A DNA stretch of 64,000 bases from Spiroplasma clarkii (GCF_002795265.1 NZ_CP024870.1:1364001-1428000); one strand, 5' to 3'. Positions 10,883-23,781 are shown, counted from the stretch's first letter. The notes: a model not told the origin generated them from the sequence alone. A program made the numbers and translations.

Positions 10883-13000
10883 TTAATTAATATCTATTGA
10901 ATTAATTGTGACAGCATAATTTGATTTTAGTGTACTACAAGATGAGTGCTCAGCCATACTAGTACTTATAACAATTGAAAATTTTACAATACTTTGCCCA
11001 TTCTCAGTTGCAATTTTTGCACTATATTTAAATGATGAGGTTACATTTCAACCATCACCATTTTTTCCACAAGACCCTCATCAATTTCTAGATTCAAAAG
11101 GTACTCAAATTGATTTAGCTGTTCCTAAATCTTTATTTTCAATTCCTGCACCATTAAGCAATGACAAAGGAGTTTGTAAATCTCCAACTTGTTTTGCTTT
11201 TTCAAGTTCAGTTGCTGAAACACTTTGAAAAGTTGAAATGCTATTTGGTCTTAGTTGGTAAGACAAAACTATATTTTTCTTACCGGCAAGAATTGCATTG
11301 TTCAATCCATTTGGAATCACATATGAAAAGTCAAAACTTGAATTAGTAGCAGTCTTGTTCTGACTCATTACTGCTCATTCAATTGTTTGCATAGCATTAA
11401 ATTGTTCTCCATCACCTGTCCCACCTTTGAAGTTTGTCATATTGTGGTCTGTGGTTTTTTTAAAGTTTGTGTTAAAAGTAATTGTCACAGATCCATAATA
11501 ATTTATTGAACTGTTTTTTGCAGTTAAAACAATATTTGTATAACTTGGTTCTGAATAATCAATTTCTTCATCATTAAAACCTGCACCATTTTCATTTTTA
11601 ATTCTTTTAAGAATATCATCCTTTGTAGTTCAATAAAATGTTCTCAGGTCTGTGGTTCTCAATAGTTCACTTATGTTTTTACGCTTAACATCAAAACTCA
11701 TAGTGATTTTTCCTTGATAGCCAACAATTGAAATATCAAACTTATTGTTTCTAACATATGCATCAGCTGGTACAAATGAATTGTAAGCAACTGCTTCAGG
11801 TTTAATATTAAAATCAACAAGTTCTCTTAAAACTGGGTTCACTTCTTTAATTTTTTTAATCAACATAAGGTTAAGTGTTGCAGTATCCGCAGGAAGTAAT
11901 TCTAATTCTCCTAAATGTGTTTTTGAAACAATACCACTAATATCTCTAATTTGATAAGTCACTGTTGCAGTATCAGTTAAAACTCCAGGATTAGAAACTT
12001 TTGCAGAACCCAAAGTAAAATCAATTTGGGTGTTGCGGTAATTTCTTAAATTACCATAAATTGGGTTCTTAACAATAATTGCTGCTAAAATTGTTTCTCG
12101 ATCTAGTTTTTCTAAAACTCCTAAATCTGTATTGGTAATAATTGAAGTAATATCTTTGACATTGTAAGTTACAGTCAAGAAATTACCTGCATCCAAGCTA
12201 ACTAAGTTATCTTGGTAAAATAATTGGATTTTTGCATTTTCTGGTGATTGGTTACCTTCATCATAAATTTTTATTTGATAATCTTTTGTTAAATCAATAA
12301 AACTTGCTTGTGGATTCACATGCAATAAGGTTTTACTAATTCATTCACTTGAAAGGTCACTTGTGTCACCAAGATTGGTGTTCAAAAAGATTCCTTCCAA
12401 TGACATTGGCTCATAAGTCAATGTTATTTTTGAATTTGAGTCTGGCCTTGCGTCAACTCAATCCATTTCAATTTGATTAAGTGAAATAACTTGTAATTTG
12501 ATTTCACTTGACAAATCCGTATTTGAAATTATTTTATTCTTTTCTTTAATTTTATTGATAATTGCTTCATCAGTGATTTTAGCCACTTTACCTAAATCTT
12601 TATTAGCAATTAAACTATCTAAACTTGTAATTTTATAAGCTGCTTCAGCAGTACCTGTGTACTTTTCAACAGTAAATCTCACTTTTGATAAAGTTAATCC
12701 TTTGATATAGATGTTTAAATCTTTTAACTGGGGATTAACTTCTTTTAATTTAGCAATTACATTTTCTTCACTGGGGCTTTCAATAGCACCAAGAATTGAT
12801 GTGATGTCTAGAGTAGTTACATCTAAAAACCCTTGATTACTTGAACTGACATTGGTGTCAATGTCAGAATCTTGTGGGTTTGCATGATCGACTTTTTTAT
12901 TAAGACTATTACTAAAACCTCGCATTACAAAAACTGCGGGTACAGCAACTGCTGTCGTTCCTAAAGTAATAGAACCTAATATGATTATTAATTTTTTCAT
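10883..13000 (-). CDS. Membrane-anchored surface protein with internal repeats (module C)
   Basis: Predicted 705-residue protein. The N-terminus MKKLIIILGSITLGTTAVAV is a hydrophobic signal/anchor, but no lipobox cysteine follows, so it is probably an uncleaved membrane anchor. The body contains several degenerate repeats of 70-90 residues. They share a motif like I-x-(S/N)-T-x-L-G-x-(L/V), and several continue into an I-x-x-K-N-P or I-K-E-V-N-P helix (about residues 60-130, 135-215, 270-330 and 345-410). No enzyme motif seen. Start ATG has AGGGAGA eight bases before it. It lies between the small membrane protein and the giant permease, where module A has two lipoproteins; this suggests a shared surface-display role. 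Function unknown. Confidence 0.82.
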
Positions 13001-13050
13001 TCTTTTTTTCTCCCTTTAACATTTTTAATATTAAAGGTTACCATCTCAAA

Positions 13051-13761
13051 TTATGCAAAAATATTCAATTCTGGAGGTGTTGTTGATTTCTTTGTTTCAA
13101 CTAGTTTTCCAGACTGAATTTCTTGATAACGAATTAAATAAAGTCATTTTGTGTTTTTGATAAAAAAGTTAATTCTGTCATCAAATTCTTGAATATAGTG
13201 TTTTAAATCAAACACTAACAAAGTTAAGTAAAAATAACGTTTGTAGATTCTAAAAATTACTCAATCGACTTCATCTTCATAAGAAATTACCAATTGTTTG
13301 TGAATTAGTGAACCAAATACTAAATACATTAATGTTAAAGTTGTTACAAAAAAGACAGCCATTGCTAAGTATGGAAAGTAAACTCCAGTTAGAGAAGATC
13401 CATAGTAATACTTAATTAAAAAGTATGAATCTAAAACTTTGAAAATTACAAAAGGAATTGTTAAATCTGCTAATTTAATAATAATTTTTAAATTACTAAT
13501 TTTAAAAATTCATTTACAGTCATTTCTACTAATTGAGTTTTTATCAACAATTTGTAAAAACTTAGAATAAGTCATTACTAGGGTACAAAACATGATTGCA
13601 TCAAAAGCAAATGTAATCAATGGATTATGTAAAAAATACAAAAAGTAACTATTTAAAGCATGGATGGTATGAACATAATTTACAAATGAAATTGTATAAT
13701 GAAAAATTATGTAAAATAGAACTGCATTTAATAGCAGATTTACATTTTTATTATAATTCAT
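13051..13761 (-). CDS. Small four-helix membrane protein, TTPP family (module C head)
   Basis: Predicted 236-residue integral membrane protein with four hydrophobic segments (about 8-30, 48-68, 100-120 and 130-155) and a polar C-terminal domain of about 80 residues ending in STTPPELNIFA. Paralogous to the genes at 16086-16811 and 25637-26353: shared N-terminal FHYTISF, a shared LADLTIPFV/LIQLTIPFV segment, a K-R/K-Y/L-F-Y-L-x-x-L-x-F-D block, and the terminal T-T-P-P motif. I do not recognise a named family. ATG 13761 is preferred over GTG 13767 because AAGGA lies nine bases before the ATG. It heads the block of anchored repeat protein, FtsX permease and lipoprotein, starting 50 bp before the next gene. 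Confidence 0.82.
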
Positions 13762-13885
13762 AATCACACATCCTTCTCTTATAAAAGTTTAACCTAGAAT
13801 ACAACAAAAATCAACGCTATTGCCTAAAACTATCTTTTTTAATTTCCAGAATGAACTTATATCTAAGAATTTTTGATAAAAATAA

Positions 13886-13912
13886 AAACATAACTACAAA
13901 GTAGTTATGTTT
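13886..13912 (-). terminator. Terminator after the module B lipoprotein
   Basis: Perfect 12-bp hairpin AAACATAACTAC-AAA-GTAGTTATGTTT with A/T tails, 13 bp past the stop codon at 13926. Confidence 0.75.
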
Positions 13913-13925
13913 AAAAAATTTAAGT

Positions 13926-15872
13926 TTAATTGTAGACTATTTTTGAAATTACAAAGCTTTTGTTAACAGCTTCAATTTCAAAAGCTATCTGAATTCTACT
14001 ATTAATAGTTGCTTTATATTCTGTATCACTGATTGCAACAATCGCTGATGTTTTAATAGCTTCATAAGCTGTCTTGATGTCTTTGGTAATTTTTGTTTTT
14101 TGATTTTTTCCCATTGCTTGGATTTTTTCCATAATCCCTTTTAGCCCTTTTGCATCAGCAATAATTTTAAATAGTGCCTCAAGTGCTGGGTCAGAAAGTT
14201 TTGCAGAAATTCCCTCAACACTTGTAGGTAAATCAACTATGATATCCCCAATGTTTTTAAAGACTGCTGCTAAATTATCAAAGTTTAATTTAACATCATC
14301 TGCACCCATTGAATCAACTAATAGTTTTAAAATATCTTTAATTGACATATCAGCACCAGTATCAAGATCAATTAGGTCTAATCCCCCAGCTTGATTTAGT
14401 CCAAATAGTCCATTTAAAGGACTTGTTAAAATTCCTTTAAGACTGAAATCTCCCTCCAAACTAGCAAATACACGCAAAAATGTCCCCAGTGCATTTTTAC
14501 TTCATAGTTCTTTAATTGGGTCAGCATTTGTTAAAATACTTCCCAATTCATCAACATCCTTGTCACTTATCGCAGGTATTAAACTTGTAAATCCTTTAAT
14601 AGCACCTCCCAAAACTGTTCATGTACTAGAATCAAGCAGTGGGGTTCCTGTTGTAATCATTCCCAAAATATTGACTGAAATAGAACCAACATTTTCAAGC
14701 AAGTTACCTGATGATGGTGCTCCCGGTATGAATTTACCTAAATCCGCTTCAATTGTAACAGCTCCATTTATAATAGCTGCCACAAAACTACCCAAACCAA
14801 AGTCTTCATTTACATATTCATATGAATTTAAATTTTCTAGGTTTTTAAATAAATCTTCACTTTTATTTAAATATTTCCCATCATAAAACCCTGCTCTAGT
14901 ATTTAAAAATAGGGCTTTTAAAATATTTTTAATAGCTACTGGACCTGTTGAATCTTGACTAGCTCCAAATAAAGCATCATTTAATTTGATAACAACACCT
15001 TTTAAATCAAAAGTGGTGCTTGCAATTACTGCCTCTCTTGCTTTAATAAAGTCATCATTTTCTAAGTCTTTTGATAAATCTAATGTGAAAATATGGTTGA
15101 TGTATAATAAAGTCAATTTAAGAACATCAATGAATGCTTTTGAACTTTCAGCTGTCGCAAATAATGCAGCAAAATCAAATCCAGTTCCAGCAGTACTTAG
15201 TTTTTTAATTGTGCTAGTTAAACTAGTCATTGCTTGTGCAAATTGAGTTGCAGTAAAACTTGTGTTAACTCCAGCCACTTTGTTTATTTCATTTACTAAT
15301 TTAACCATTGCTTCATTGATTGCACTTGCATATGATTTTCCAATATATGAATTTGTTTCCAATGCAGTTCCAACATTTTTTAAAATAGCTCCAACACTTT
15401 GCATTTCTGCTTTTGCTTCAGCAGTAACCCCTGTTTGTAAATTAACATTATACATTTCTAATGCTTCTTTAATTGCATTAGTAACTTGGGCTTTTTTATC
15501 TCCACTTGCATCAAGTCCTAATAATTTTGCAGTGATTGCTAAAATTGCTGTAATCTCATCTGAGTCACTTGGTTGTTTTCCAACAACATTAGCAAATCCT
15601 GATAAAGTTGCTGAGTCTCCAATCAACTTGTCTTTAAAATATTTACTGTAATTAGTTTTTATTGTTTCATTTTTAAATGAGTATTCTTGTAAAACATAAT
15701 CCATATTGTAGCCTTTTGTTTTGTTTAAGTAAACTGCTTTACCAATTTCTTCTAAAACTCCACTCATTTCAGCTTGATTAACTTTTAATTCAGTGTCTCC
15801 ACAGGCAATAACTGTTGCTGTTGTTGAAGCAATCATAGTTAATGCACCTAATAATGATAATAACTTTTTCAT
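13926..15872 (-). CDS. Large alpha-helical lipoprotein (module B)
   Basis: Predicted 648-residue lipoprotein. Signal peptide MKKLLSLLGALTMIASTTAT then lipobox VIAC. The mature part is rich in Ala, Leu, Lys, Thr and forms long predicted helices with no catalytic motif I recognise. True start is ATG 15872, preceded by AGAGG; a longer open frame upstream to 15974 lacks a ribosome site and would bury the signal peptide. Module B contains just this gene and the small membrane protein to its right. It resembles the lipoprotein at 4119-6164 in size and helical character, so the two may be distant paralogues. Function unknown; surface exposed by inference. Confidence 0.87.
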
Positions 15873-16085
15873 ATTCTTTTTACCTCTTCTAATAATTTTA
15901 AGAAAATCAACTTTTGTTAAGATTCTTTTTTGGTGTTTAATCTTGTGATTGAAATTGTTTTTTGGCAATTTCAATCAACTTATTTTTTGCTGATAAAAAT
16001 TTATAGTTTTGATTAATGTCGTATTTAAAATTACAAAAAATTCACACACTTTCAATTTGTGATCTCTGTAAAAATAAAATTTGCT

Positions 16086-16811
16086 TTAAAAATTATTTAT
16101 GTTCTCAACCTCAACAACTAGTGGAGGAGTTGTTGACTTTCTAACATTAATTAAAAAATTAGACTTAATTAAAGTAAATCGTATTAAATAATTTGTACTT
16201 GTCTTTTTAATAAAGTAATTAATTTTTTTCTCAAATTCAGTTTCATAATTTTTAAAATCAAAAATTAAGATTGCTAAGTAAAATAGTTTTTTATAAATAT
16301 TAAAAAATAAGTAATCAACTTCACAATCTTGGGTTATTACAAGTTTATGATATGAAAATGTTAGACATGCAACATAAAGAAAGGAAACAATTGACACCAC
16401 CATAACCATTACAGCTAAACAAGTGTAGTACACATCTGTGAGTGAAGTTGACAAGTAGTATTTTAAGAAAAAGTAAGTATCTAGTGATTTAAAAAGTACA
16501 AAGGGAATTGTTAATTGAATTAGCTTGAAAATCAAATTTAAATTATTAAACTTTAAAACTCAATGTAAGTTTTTATTTGTTAGTAGATTTTTATCTAGCA
16601 TTTGCATAAAACTCACAGAGCAAGTTAGCAGTAAATAAACAGTTAGAGTATCAAAAAGGAAAAGCAGCATTGGGTAACTGCTTACATAAGTAAAGTAATC
16701 ACTCAATGGTGTTAAAGTATGGATTCTATTTATAAATGAAATTGTGTAATGAAAAACAATACAAATTATCAAACAATTTCAAAGCAAATTAAAATTTTTA
16801 GACTTACTCAT
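16086..16811 (-). CDS. Small four-helix membrane protein, TTPP family (module B head)
   Basis: Predicted 241-residue membrane protein, second member of the paralogous family (see 13051-13761, which it resembles most). Shared features: FHYTISF near residue 20, L-I-Q-L-T-I-P-F-V, a cytoplasmic-looking segment with FYLAILIFDFKNY, and a C-terminus with KSTTPPLVVEVENI. Four hydrophobic segments. Start ATG 16811 follows GAGGT at a five-base distance. The next gene on the strand is the helical lipoprotein, after a 213-bp gap in which I see no other gene. Confidence 0.82.
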
Positions 16812-16914
16812 AACACACCTCGTTCATCACTATGAGTTTAGCCTACTTTTATGTGAAATGCAACTCCATTAGAATCAAGGTTTTAATCTCTCTTGCTTTC
16901 AAAACTTCAAAAAT

Positions 16915-16941
16915 AAAAAAGCAATTTTACAATTGCTTTTT
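16915..16941 (-). terminator. Terminator ending the module A operon
   Basis: Hairpin AAAAAGCAATT-TTAC-AATTGCTTTTT followed by T-rich sequence on the minus strand; it contains the stop codon of the preceding lipoprotein. Confidence 0.75.
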
Positions 16942-17964
16942 AAAATTAAAATAACTAAAAGTAATTGTAATTCCATCACTATCATTTAAATAGTGAGCAA
17001 AATTATCATACTCAGCATTTTGTTCCTTTGGTGTTAGAGGTCTATTTTGTCATTCATATGGTTTGGTTTTAAAAGTAACCTCATATTTACTATTTTCCCC
17101 TACACTAGGTTGGACAGTTATTAAATCTAAATCATTGATTAGAACTCCTAAGTAATTGTACAAACCTAAGTTGCGAGTAATTAAATACATCAAAATAGAA
17201 TAAGTATCATTTTTATCCACTGTTGCTAAATCAGTTTCTAACTCTCCAACTAGTTGGTCAAGTTTAATTCCTCAAGTTCCTGTTGGAGATACAGGTTCAC
17301 CACTTGCAGAAAATCCTAAATTTAAACTACCATAAAAACTAGTAGGAATTTCTTGTGGGACCACATCATCAACTGCTAAAGTAGCACCAATTACTTCACC
17401 TTTTTCATTATAGTTATATTCATAATTGTCAACTGCAGTAAGTTGTTCAGCAATCTCAGTAATTTTCCCTAAAGAATTTAGGTTTTTTTCCATTAAGGCA
17501 GTTAAAATACTTTTTGGACGATAGTCAAAAATTGCTCCTAATTGTGTCACCCTAAAGTTATCTGCAAGATGTTTGGAATTTGAAATTGTTAAGTTAGCAA
17601 TAATTTGATCAGAACTATTTTGTTTGTTGGTAATTATAAACTGGTAGTTACCATTGCGAAATAAATCTGCATCCATAGTTATTGCAGTACCATCTTTACT
17701 TACTTGATAATCAAGATTTTGTAAATCATAATCTGCTTGGACCAAGATTTTATCTAAATCATGTAATAAATCTACATTGTATGAATATCTTTCAATATCA
17801 ATTTTATCAAGACTAACATTAGCAAATCCTGTTTTGCTGATTGGCAAAATTGGGTCAGGGCGATAAAAGTCATCACTGAAATCGCAACCAACTACCTGGC
17901 TGACTCCAACCATAAGACTAATTCCTTGTAAAAAAACTAGATATTTTTTAAATCATTTTTGCAT
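16927..17964 (-). CDS. Lipoprotein following the module A permease
   Basis: Predicted 345-residue lipoprotein. N-terminus MQKWFKKYLVFLQGISLMVG, then lipobox VVGC at about residue 27. A perfect AGGAGG precedes the ATG; a shorter start inside the signal peptide at Met18 would remove its basic part. The mature region is a mostly beta-type hydrophilic protein with no motif I recognise. It begins four bases after the stop codon of the FtsX permease, so the ribosome site overlaps the permease end and translation is probably coupled. It holds the same place after its permease as the 681-residue lipoprotein does in module C. Function unknown; a partner of the permease is a reasonable inference. Confidence 0.85.
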
Positions 17965-17968
17965 CTTT

Positions 17969-20900
17969 TTAACCTCCTTGAATTGCCAATAAAGGACTAA
18001 TTCTTTTTAATGATCCTCAAGACATTGAAACACTAATAGCATACAATATTCAAGCCACTAAAATTCCTGGTAAAATAAATCATCATTGGAAAGTAAATGG
18101 TAAAACTACAACATTGGTAATTGAGGTTAGCATCAAGGTTAACGATAACCAACCAACCACAAACCCAATTACTGAAGCTAACACCACTATTGGAATGTAG
18201 GTACCAATAAAGAGTTTTGCTAAATAACCTTCTTTATAACCTAAAATTTTCATAGCTGCAATTACTTTTGCATTTTGAGCAATAACCAAGTTAATAATCA
18301 ATAAAATAATTACTGCACTTAGTACCAAAGCAATTAGTATGATAAAGTAAATGATACTATTAACTGTTAGGTTAATTCTACTCATCACTTTTAAAGCTTC
18401 ATCAATTTGTAAAGCATTTTCAATTGCAGCCTTAGCATAACCTGAATAAACTTTATTGTTTGATGAAGTACCTCCATTTAAACCGTACATTGAAAAGTCT
18501 CCAAAGACTTGGGTTGTACTAACTCCTGCTGAGATATCTAAAAAATCACTATTTTGAGAAGTTTTGTAATTAAAGAGAGGATATTCATTTGTAAACAAAG
18601 TGTAATATTTTGAATACTGTTCACTCTCAGTTCATTCTTTAAATGCTTGAAAATCAAAATCTGGATCATTCATTTTACTTATAAATTCACTATCAGTATC
18701 ACTTTGCTTTTGAGGCTTTTCTCATTCTTTTTTAAAGACTTCAAATAGTTTAGCTTGGGTTTGATCAAACCCAGCAATACTTTTTGCTAAATCATTATTA
18801 ATTCAAGCTTTATTTTCACCATATTGGTCATGAATTCCCACAACTTTATAAGTTTGAGTTACAGTTTTTGTTCCCAAAGTAACTTCACCATTGTCAACTT
18901 TTTGACTCATAGCATTTGGTGCAGTTTGGTTTGCTGCGGTTGGGTCTGCTTGAGAATGATAAACTCCTCCTGTTTCATTGATTTGTGTATTTAATCAATC
19001 ACTTGGATTAGAATGAGTTTCTAATAAAGAATTGTTATAAAGGTTTTTAGAACTAGTGAATCCTGCACTATCTTGGGCTTTTAACTGTTGTGTGTCTCAA
19101 CTGTCAACTTGGATTTCTTCTCCTTGATGTTTTAATGCTTTTAAAACATTATCAATATCAAGTTCATCACCAACTTTGGTATGTAACCTTTTTGCTAAAC
19201 TTTGATTAATGACAATAGCATTTTTTGTATCATTAGCAAATAATTTCGGTTTTAAATCTTCACCCTTAGCAGAAACTAACTGTTGGTTTTTGTGATCTGC
19301 TGCAATCCCATAAATTTTTAAAGTTTGACCATGGGTTGCACCAGCAAAATAAACTCCTAAATCATCAGTGGTTGCACTATAAGGAATTAAATTAAAACCA
19401 ATAGTGAAGTTACCAACTTCTTTGTCAAATTCTGCAGTTATCCGGTCTTGGATTAAATGTGGTGAAGCAGAGTAAATTCCTTGTAAGAAGGCTTGTTGTA
19501 AATTGTTGAAAAACATAGCTACAAATCAATTATAAATTGGTACCATAATTTCAATTCTTTTTAGTCTAAAAGCAGTATCGCTAACTCCTTCATCAATATA
19601 GTTATAAAGTGAATCATTGAAGTTGACATTAGATTTAATTGAACCATCATTATTTAATTGAATGGTTCTTTGAAAATCTCCTGCATCTGCTCGACTTAAG
19701 TATGCTGGATTTTGTTGTGATAGGATAGTTCCACTAATGTAGTCTGGTCTTCAAAAGCTACGAGCAATACCAATTGTATTTTTATATTTTAAATAAAAGA
19801 GTCTGATTTTTTCTAAATCCTCAACCCTTTCTTTGGCTAGTGTATTGCTGTTTAATAATTCAACAAATTGATTTTTGTCTCAATATGTATCTAAACCATA
19901 TGCTGTTAAATCTTGTCATAAGTTTATTGCAATTGCTTTGTAATAACTACTATTAACTGCTTGACCTGTACCAATTGTTAGATTGGGGTTCTTTAAAAAA
20001 TCAATTCCAAAACTTTTATAAGTCATGTTACCTAAAGTTGCTAAATTTGTATCAGCACTATATGCTTGCGCTGAAATTTGATTTTGCACATACATATCAA
20101 TTAATTGTGAACTTGATAAATTTTGAAAATCTAATTGTGGTGCTGTGGGGTCATAAGTTTTGTAAAAACTAACAGGACTGTTATAAACTGGACTTTCATA
20201 TTCAACTAAATTATCAAAGTTATTTCCTGTATATAATTTAGCCTTATTTTCAGTTAAGATGACACTTAACAATGATCCAATTGTTAGTAAACCTGTGGCA
20301 ACTAACATAACATTAAAAACAGCTACAAGTTTGGCAATTGAACTTGATAGCATTGCTCCTTGAAAACGAGCATTAAAACTTTTACGACGAGTAAAGATTT
20401 TTTTAACTGCTAACTTGAAACGATTAGTAGCACTATGGTTCTCATAGTTTATCATTTTTAAGGGTGAGGTTGAATTTAAAACTGAGAAATAAACTGTCAG
20501 AGTAATTAACTCTAAGAAAACAAAAATCCCAAACAAAGTCACAAACAATGTCTCTCAGGTAAAGGTAAAGGGCTGCATTGCTACTGCAAAGTACCTGTTA
20601 ATGATATTAATAACGATACCTTGACAAACTAATCCCACTAAAAAACCACCAAGTCCACCAGTAAAGGTAATAAATAATGGATATAAACTATTAGATCATA
20701 TTAGTGACGACTTTTTATAACCTAGGGCTGTTAAAACTCCCATTTGACCAAAACTTTTTTTAATTTGGTTATTTAACATAACTACAAGCATTACCACACC
20801 AATTGACATTACCACACCAATAATTATGTAACTAAAAACTTGGTAAGCCACAATTGTAGTTTGCAACAATGTTGTTCTTTGACCATAACGATAGTCTAAA

Positions 20901-22042
20901 CTACCTTGTAGAGTTACTAAATTTTGTTGTGGATTCACCACATTGACAAATCCAGCATGTAAACAAATTTTTTTTGCTTGATCTAGGTCAGTTAAATAAC
21001 TGTTAATTGTTTTTGCTGCCACATCAACATCCACTTGGTTGTTGAATTTACCAACATAATAAATTTCTTTTTCTTTATCTGAACTTAACTTCAAAGTTTC
21101 TTCACTGGCAAGATCTCCATTGGTGTATCAAATTCGAGTATTTTGGGTATTAACCATCTTGTCATTGTCAGCAATTTTTTTAATGCCTTCATCACTTGAA
21201 GCCACCACATCTAAATAACTGTATTTTAACCCAAAATTTTTGGGACTAACATAGACTAATGCTTCATTTGTAGTGTTTGGTAATGGTTTGGTTTGATCTA
21301 CAATTGGGGTTGCAAAGTCAACACTTGTAGCATAACCAACAACTTGAAACCAGTTTTGACTTGCATATTCAGTTTTATTAATAATATAGTTGATATCCAT
21401 ATTATCAAACAAGCTAGTGTCAACTGGTTTGTATTCTGAATCCTTAACTTTAATTGAAGTTCCATAATCATCATCTTGTAAACGAATAACATCGTTTATT
21501 TTGATATTGTTTGCTTCAGCAAATTGTTGATTAACGTAAACTCATTTTTTAGTATAATCATTACTTGCTAAGCTATATTGTTTTCAAGAAGTAAGTTCCA
21601 TTCCCTTAGTCACTACAACTCGGTCAATATTTTGTTCAGGGTTCAAGGCAAAAACTTTTAAAGTTTTTCCTGAACTCAAACCAAAGTTTCGCGCTTCAAC
21701 TCGATCAAAAGTAAAGCTTTCTGTTTTTGAAGCTAGTTGATTTTGTAAGTAACTTAATAATAAGTTGTTTCGCACTTCTTGGTTTGAAATTCCTTTAAAA
21801 TCATCAGCATTATAATTATTTATGTAAGAAGTAGCATTTAAGTCTACTACAAAATCATGTAAATTACTTGCAGCTGGTGAAGCAAAGTTTTGGTACGAGC
21901 GATTAATTCTTGATGAAGAGGTATATGCTAGTGTAAAAATAAATGAAGTTATAAAAACCAAAATAATTATTGCCACTAGTTGAATTTTATTTTTTATTAA
22001 GTTTTTAAAAGCATTTTTAAAGAATGGTCTTTGTTGGCTCAT
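17969..22042 (-). CDS. Giant FtsX/MacB-type ABC transporter permease (module A)
   Basis: Predicted 1357-residue membrane protein, paralogue of 6178-10881. Frame checked through most UGA-rich gaps with no UAA/UAG found. Layout: basic N-terminus FFKNAFKNLIKNK, helix at about 16-38, an extracellular domain of about 360 residues, helices near 400-420, 455-480 and 499-522, a further helix near 566-595, a second large extracellular domain, and three helices near 1190-1325 with the segment MKILGYK between them. It shares with the module C permease the phrases HDFVVD after helix 1 and N-x-P-x-(S/T)-F-x-K-T-Y after the central helix. ATG 22042 is chosen (AGGAGG seven bases before) over the TTG one codon earlier. 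No ATPase is adjacent; family members need one in trans. Confidence 0.88.
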
Positions 22043-22137
22043 CAATTTTCCTCCTAAATATATATTTTGCTTCCTAAAGTAGTCAGCAATAGTTTAAACA
22101 AATAAAATTAACTTAAAGTGAATTTTATTGTCTCTTG

Positions 22138-23781
22138 TTATTCAATAAATTTACTTAAATCATAAACCCCTAATTCTCCATCAAAGTTATATTTTGAGTT
22201 CTCAAAGTTTTCATCTTCAAAATCTTCAATTGAGCCTTTAATCATTAAAAACCATGCTATTGCATCATGTCCATACAAAATATTTGAACCTGGAATAATT
22301 GATAAACCAGGGAAATCTTCATTGTCAATGAACCTAGCATACTCAGTAAAGTGCTCTAATGACACTGTTTTTTTAAAATCTTCATTTAGATTTTGATAAA
22401 TAATCTTCACAGCAGTTTGAGCTGCTTGACGATTTGTTAAGGCAGCCTCATAATCAGCTTTTGTAATTTTATGGGTGACTGTAATATCTTTAACAGCATC
22501 TCTGAAACTCAAACGATCTTCTAAACTAAATCTTAGGTTAAATACTAAAGGTTTAGTTGAAGTTAGAATACAAAATGATGGAAACTCATTAATTGTGTAT
22601 GAGGAAATTTGCATATTTCCTCCTAAAATTTTAAATGCTGCACTTGGATCTGTTAAAACATTGGTTTTTAAATACTCAAAAATTTTATTTCGAGCTCCTA
22701 TATTTTCAAAAATCATTGAGGCCAAGGCAGTTCTACCATCAGGGTCCGCCATTACCTCTTGCAGTCTTTCGAAAGTACCTTTTGTCAATTTTACATCTCC
22801 AATATTTTTGTTTATGAACAAGTCATTAACATCAACATCTTGATTTAAAACTAAACTCATAGTTCCTTTAATATTTTTAGCATTACTTTGAGCGGCTAAT
22901 GTCACTATTTTTCCAATCCCATTTGTTCCGCCATTTTGTTTGATTGTGACATCTTGAGGTGATAAATTTAAATTATTCATTAAATTAAATGAGTCAAGAA
23001 CTGATTCATCAGAAACCACAGTTTGTGGTTTACCAATTGCTATAGTAGGATCAATCAGCTGATTGTTCATGTTTCCTGCTAAAATATTTGTGACAAAATT
23101 GTCATTTTCCAAGTCAATTGTTCTTTGGTTTATTTTTAATTGCACTAAGACACTGTGATTTGAGTTTTTTGAAACAACATTCATCGTCAAATCAGTACTT
23201 GCATCTTTATTTGTTCTAATAATAATTTCTTTGGTTGCTGTATCAATTGATGCAGTTGCCAAATTTTCTTTATTAAATGTAATTGTGCTTGGTCAATTTT
23301 CAGTTGCAAGATAGTTAAAATTAGTAATTCTAAGTTTTACAATTGCATTGGTTTGTAAAGTTAAATTTGTACTTGCTAAAGTAAACTCTGTTTCAACAAC
23401 TGCTTCGACAACTTTAATATTAATTGTGGCAGTAAAACCATTCTGTGATGCTAATTTAACTTGAAGATCTCCAAGAAAATCATCTTGAATTAAGGTGAAG
23501 ACTAAAACTCCTGCTGTTTCATCTAGATTAACAGCTAAAAAGTTTTTATAGTCATCAACATTCTCTTGAATTGTTGGGTATGAACTTTTATCTAAAATAT
23601 TAAAGTTTTCAATTCCAACTTCTCTTGGATTTTTAGCATCCATTTCAAAACTTGATGTTGCTAATTTAAATGCCCCTTTTGGGTTATTGTATTGACCACT
23701 ATTGTTACAAGCCACAACGCTTGTAACTCCTGTTGTTGCAACCAAACTTGTGGCCGCTAAAATTTCTAATAATTTTTTCAT
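22138..23781 (-). CDS. Ig-like lipoprotein with LYGHDA motif (module A)
   Basis: Predicted 547-residue lipoprotein. Signal peptide MKKLLEILAATSLVATTGVT, lipobox VVAC. The first 180 residues look like two beta-sandwich (bacterial Ig-like) repeats, each starting F-x-L-x-(S/T); the C-terminal part is a mixed domain ending with IPGSNILYGHDAIAW and an acidic tail. It is clearly paralogous with 23880-25541: same order of segments, shared LAGNM, NNLNL, F-x-K-I-L/F-G and PGS-x-x-LYGHDA blocks. The two genes are tandem, 98 bp apart. Ribosome site GGAAG is modest. Function unknown; surface adhesin or substrate-binding roles are only guesses. Confidence 0.85.

Noticed and set aside
14986-15651. Plus-strand open frames opposite the module B lipoprotein
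   Set aside because: No ribosome sites; they mirror the coding bias of the minus-strand lipoprotein, which has a signal peptide and terminator.
15873-15974. Longer N-terminus for the module B lipoprotein
   Set aside because: It would bury the signal peptide MKKLLSLLGAL and has no ribosome site; ATG 15872 has AGAGG.
22101-22129. AT-only inverted repeat AATAAAATT/AATTTTATT after a lipoprotein gene
   Set aside because: No G-C pairs and an 11-nt loop; expected by chance in such AT-rich DNA, and it lies within a probable operon.
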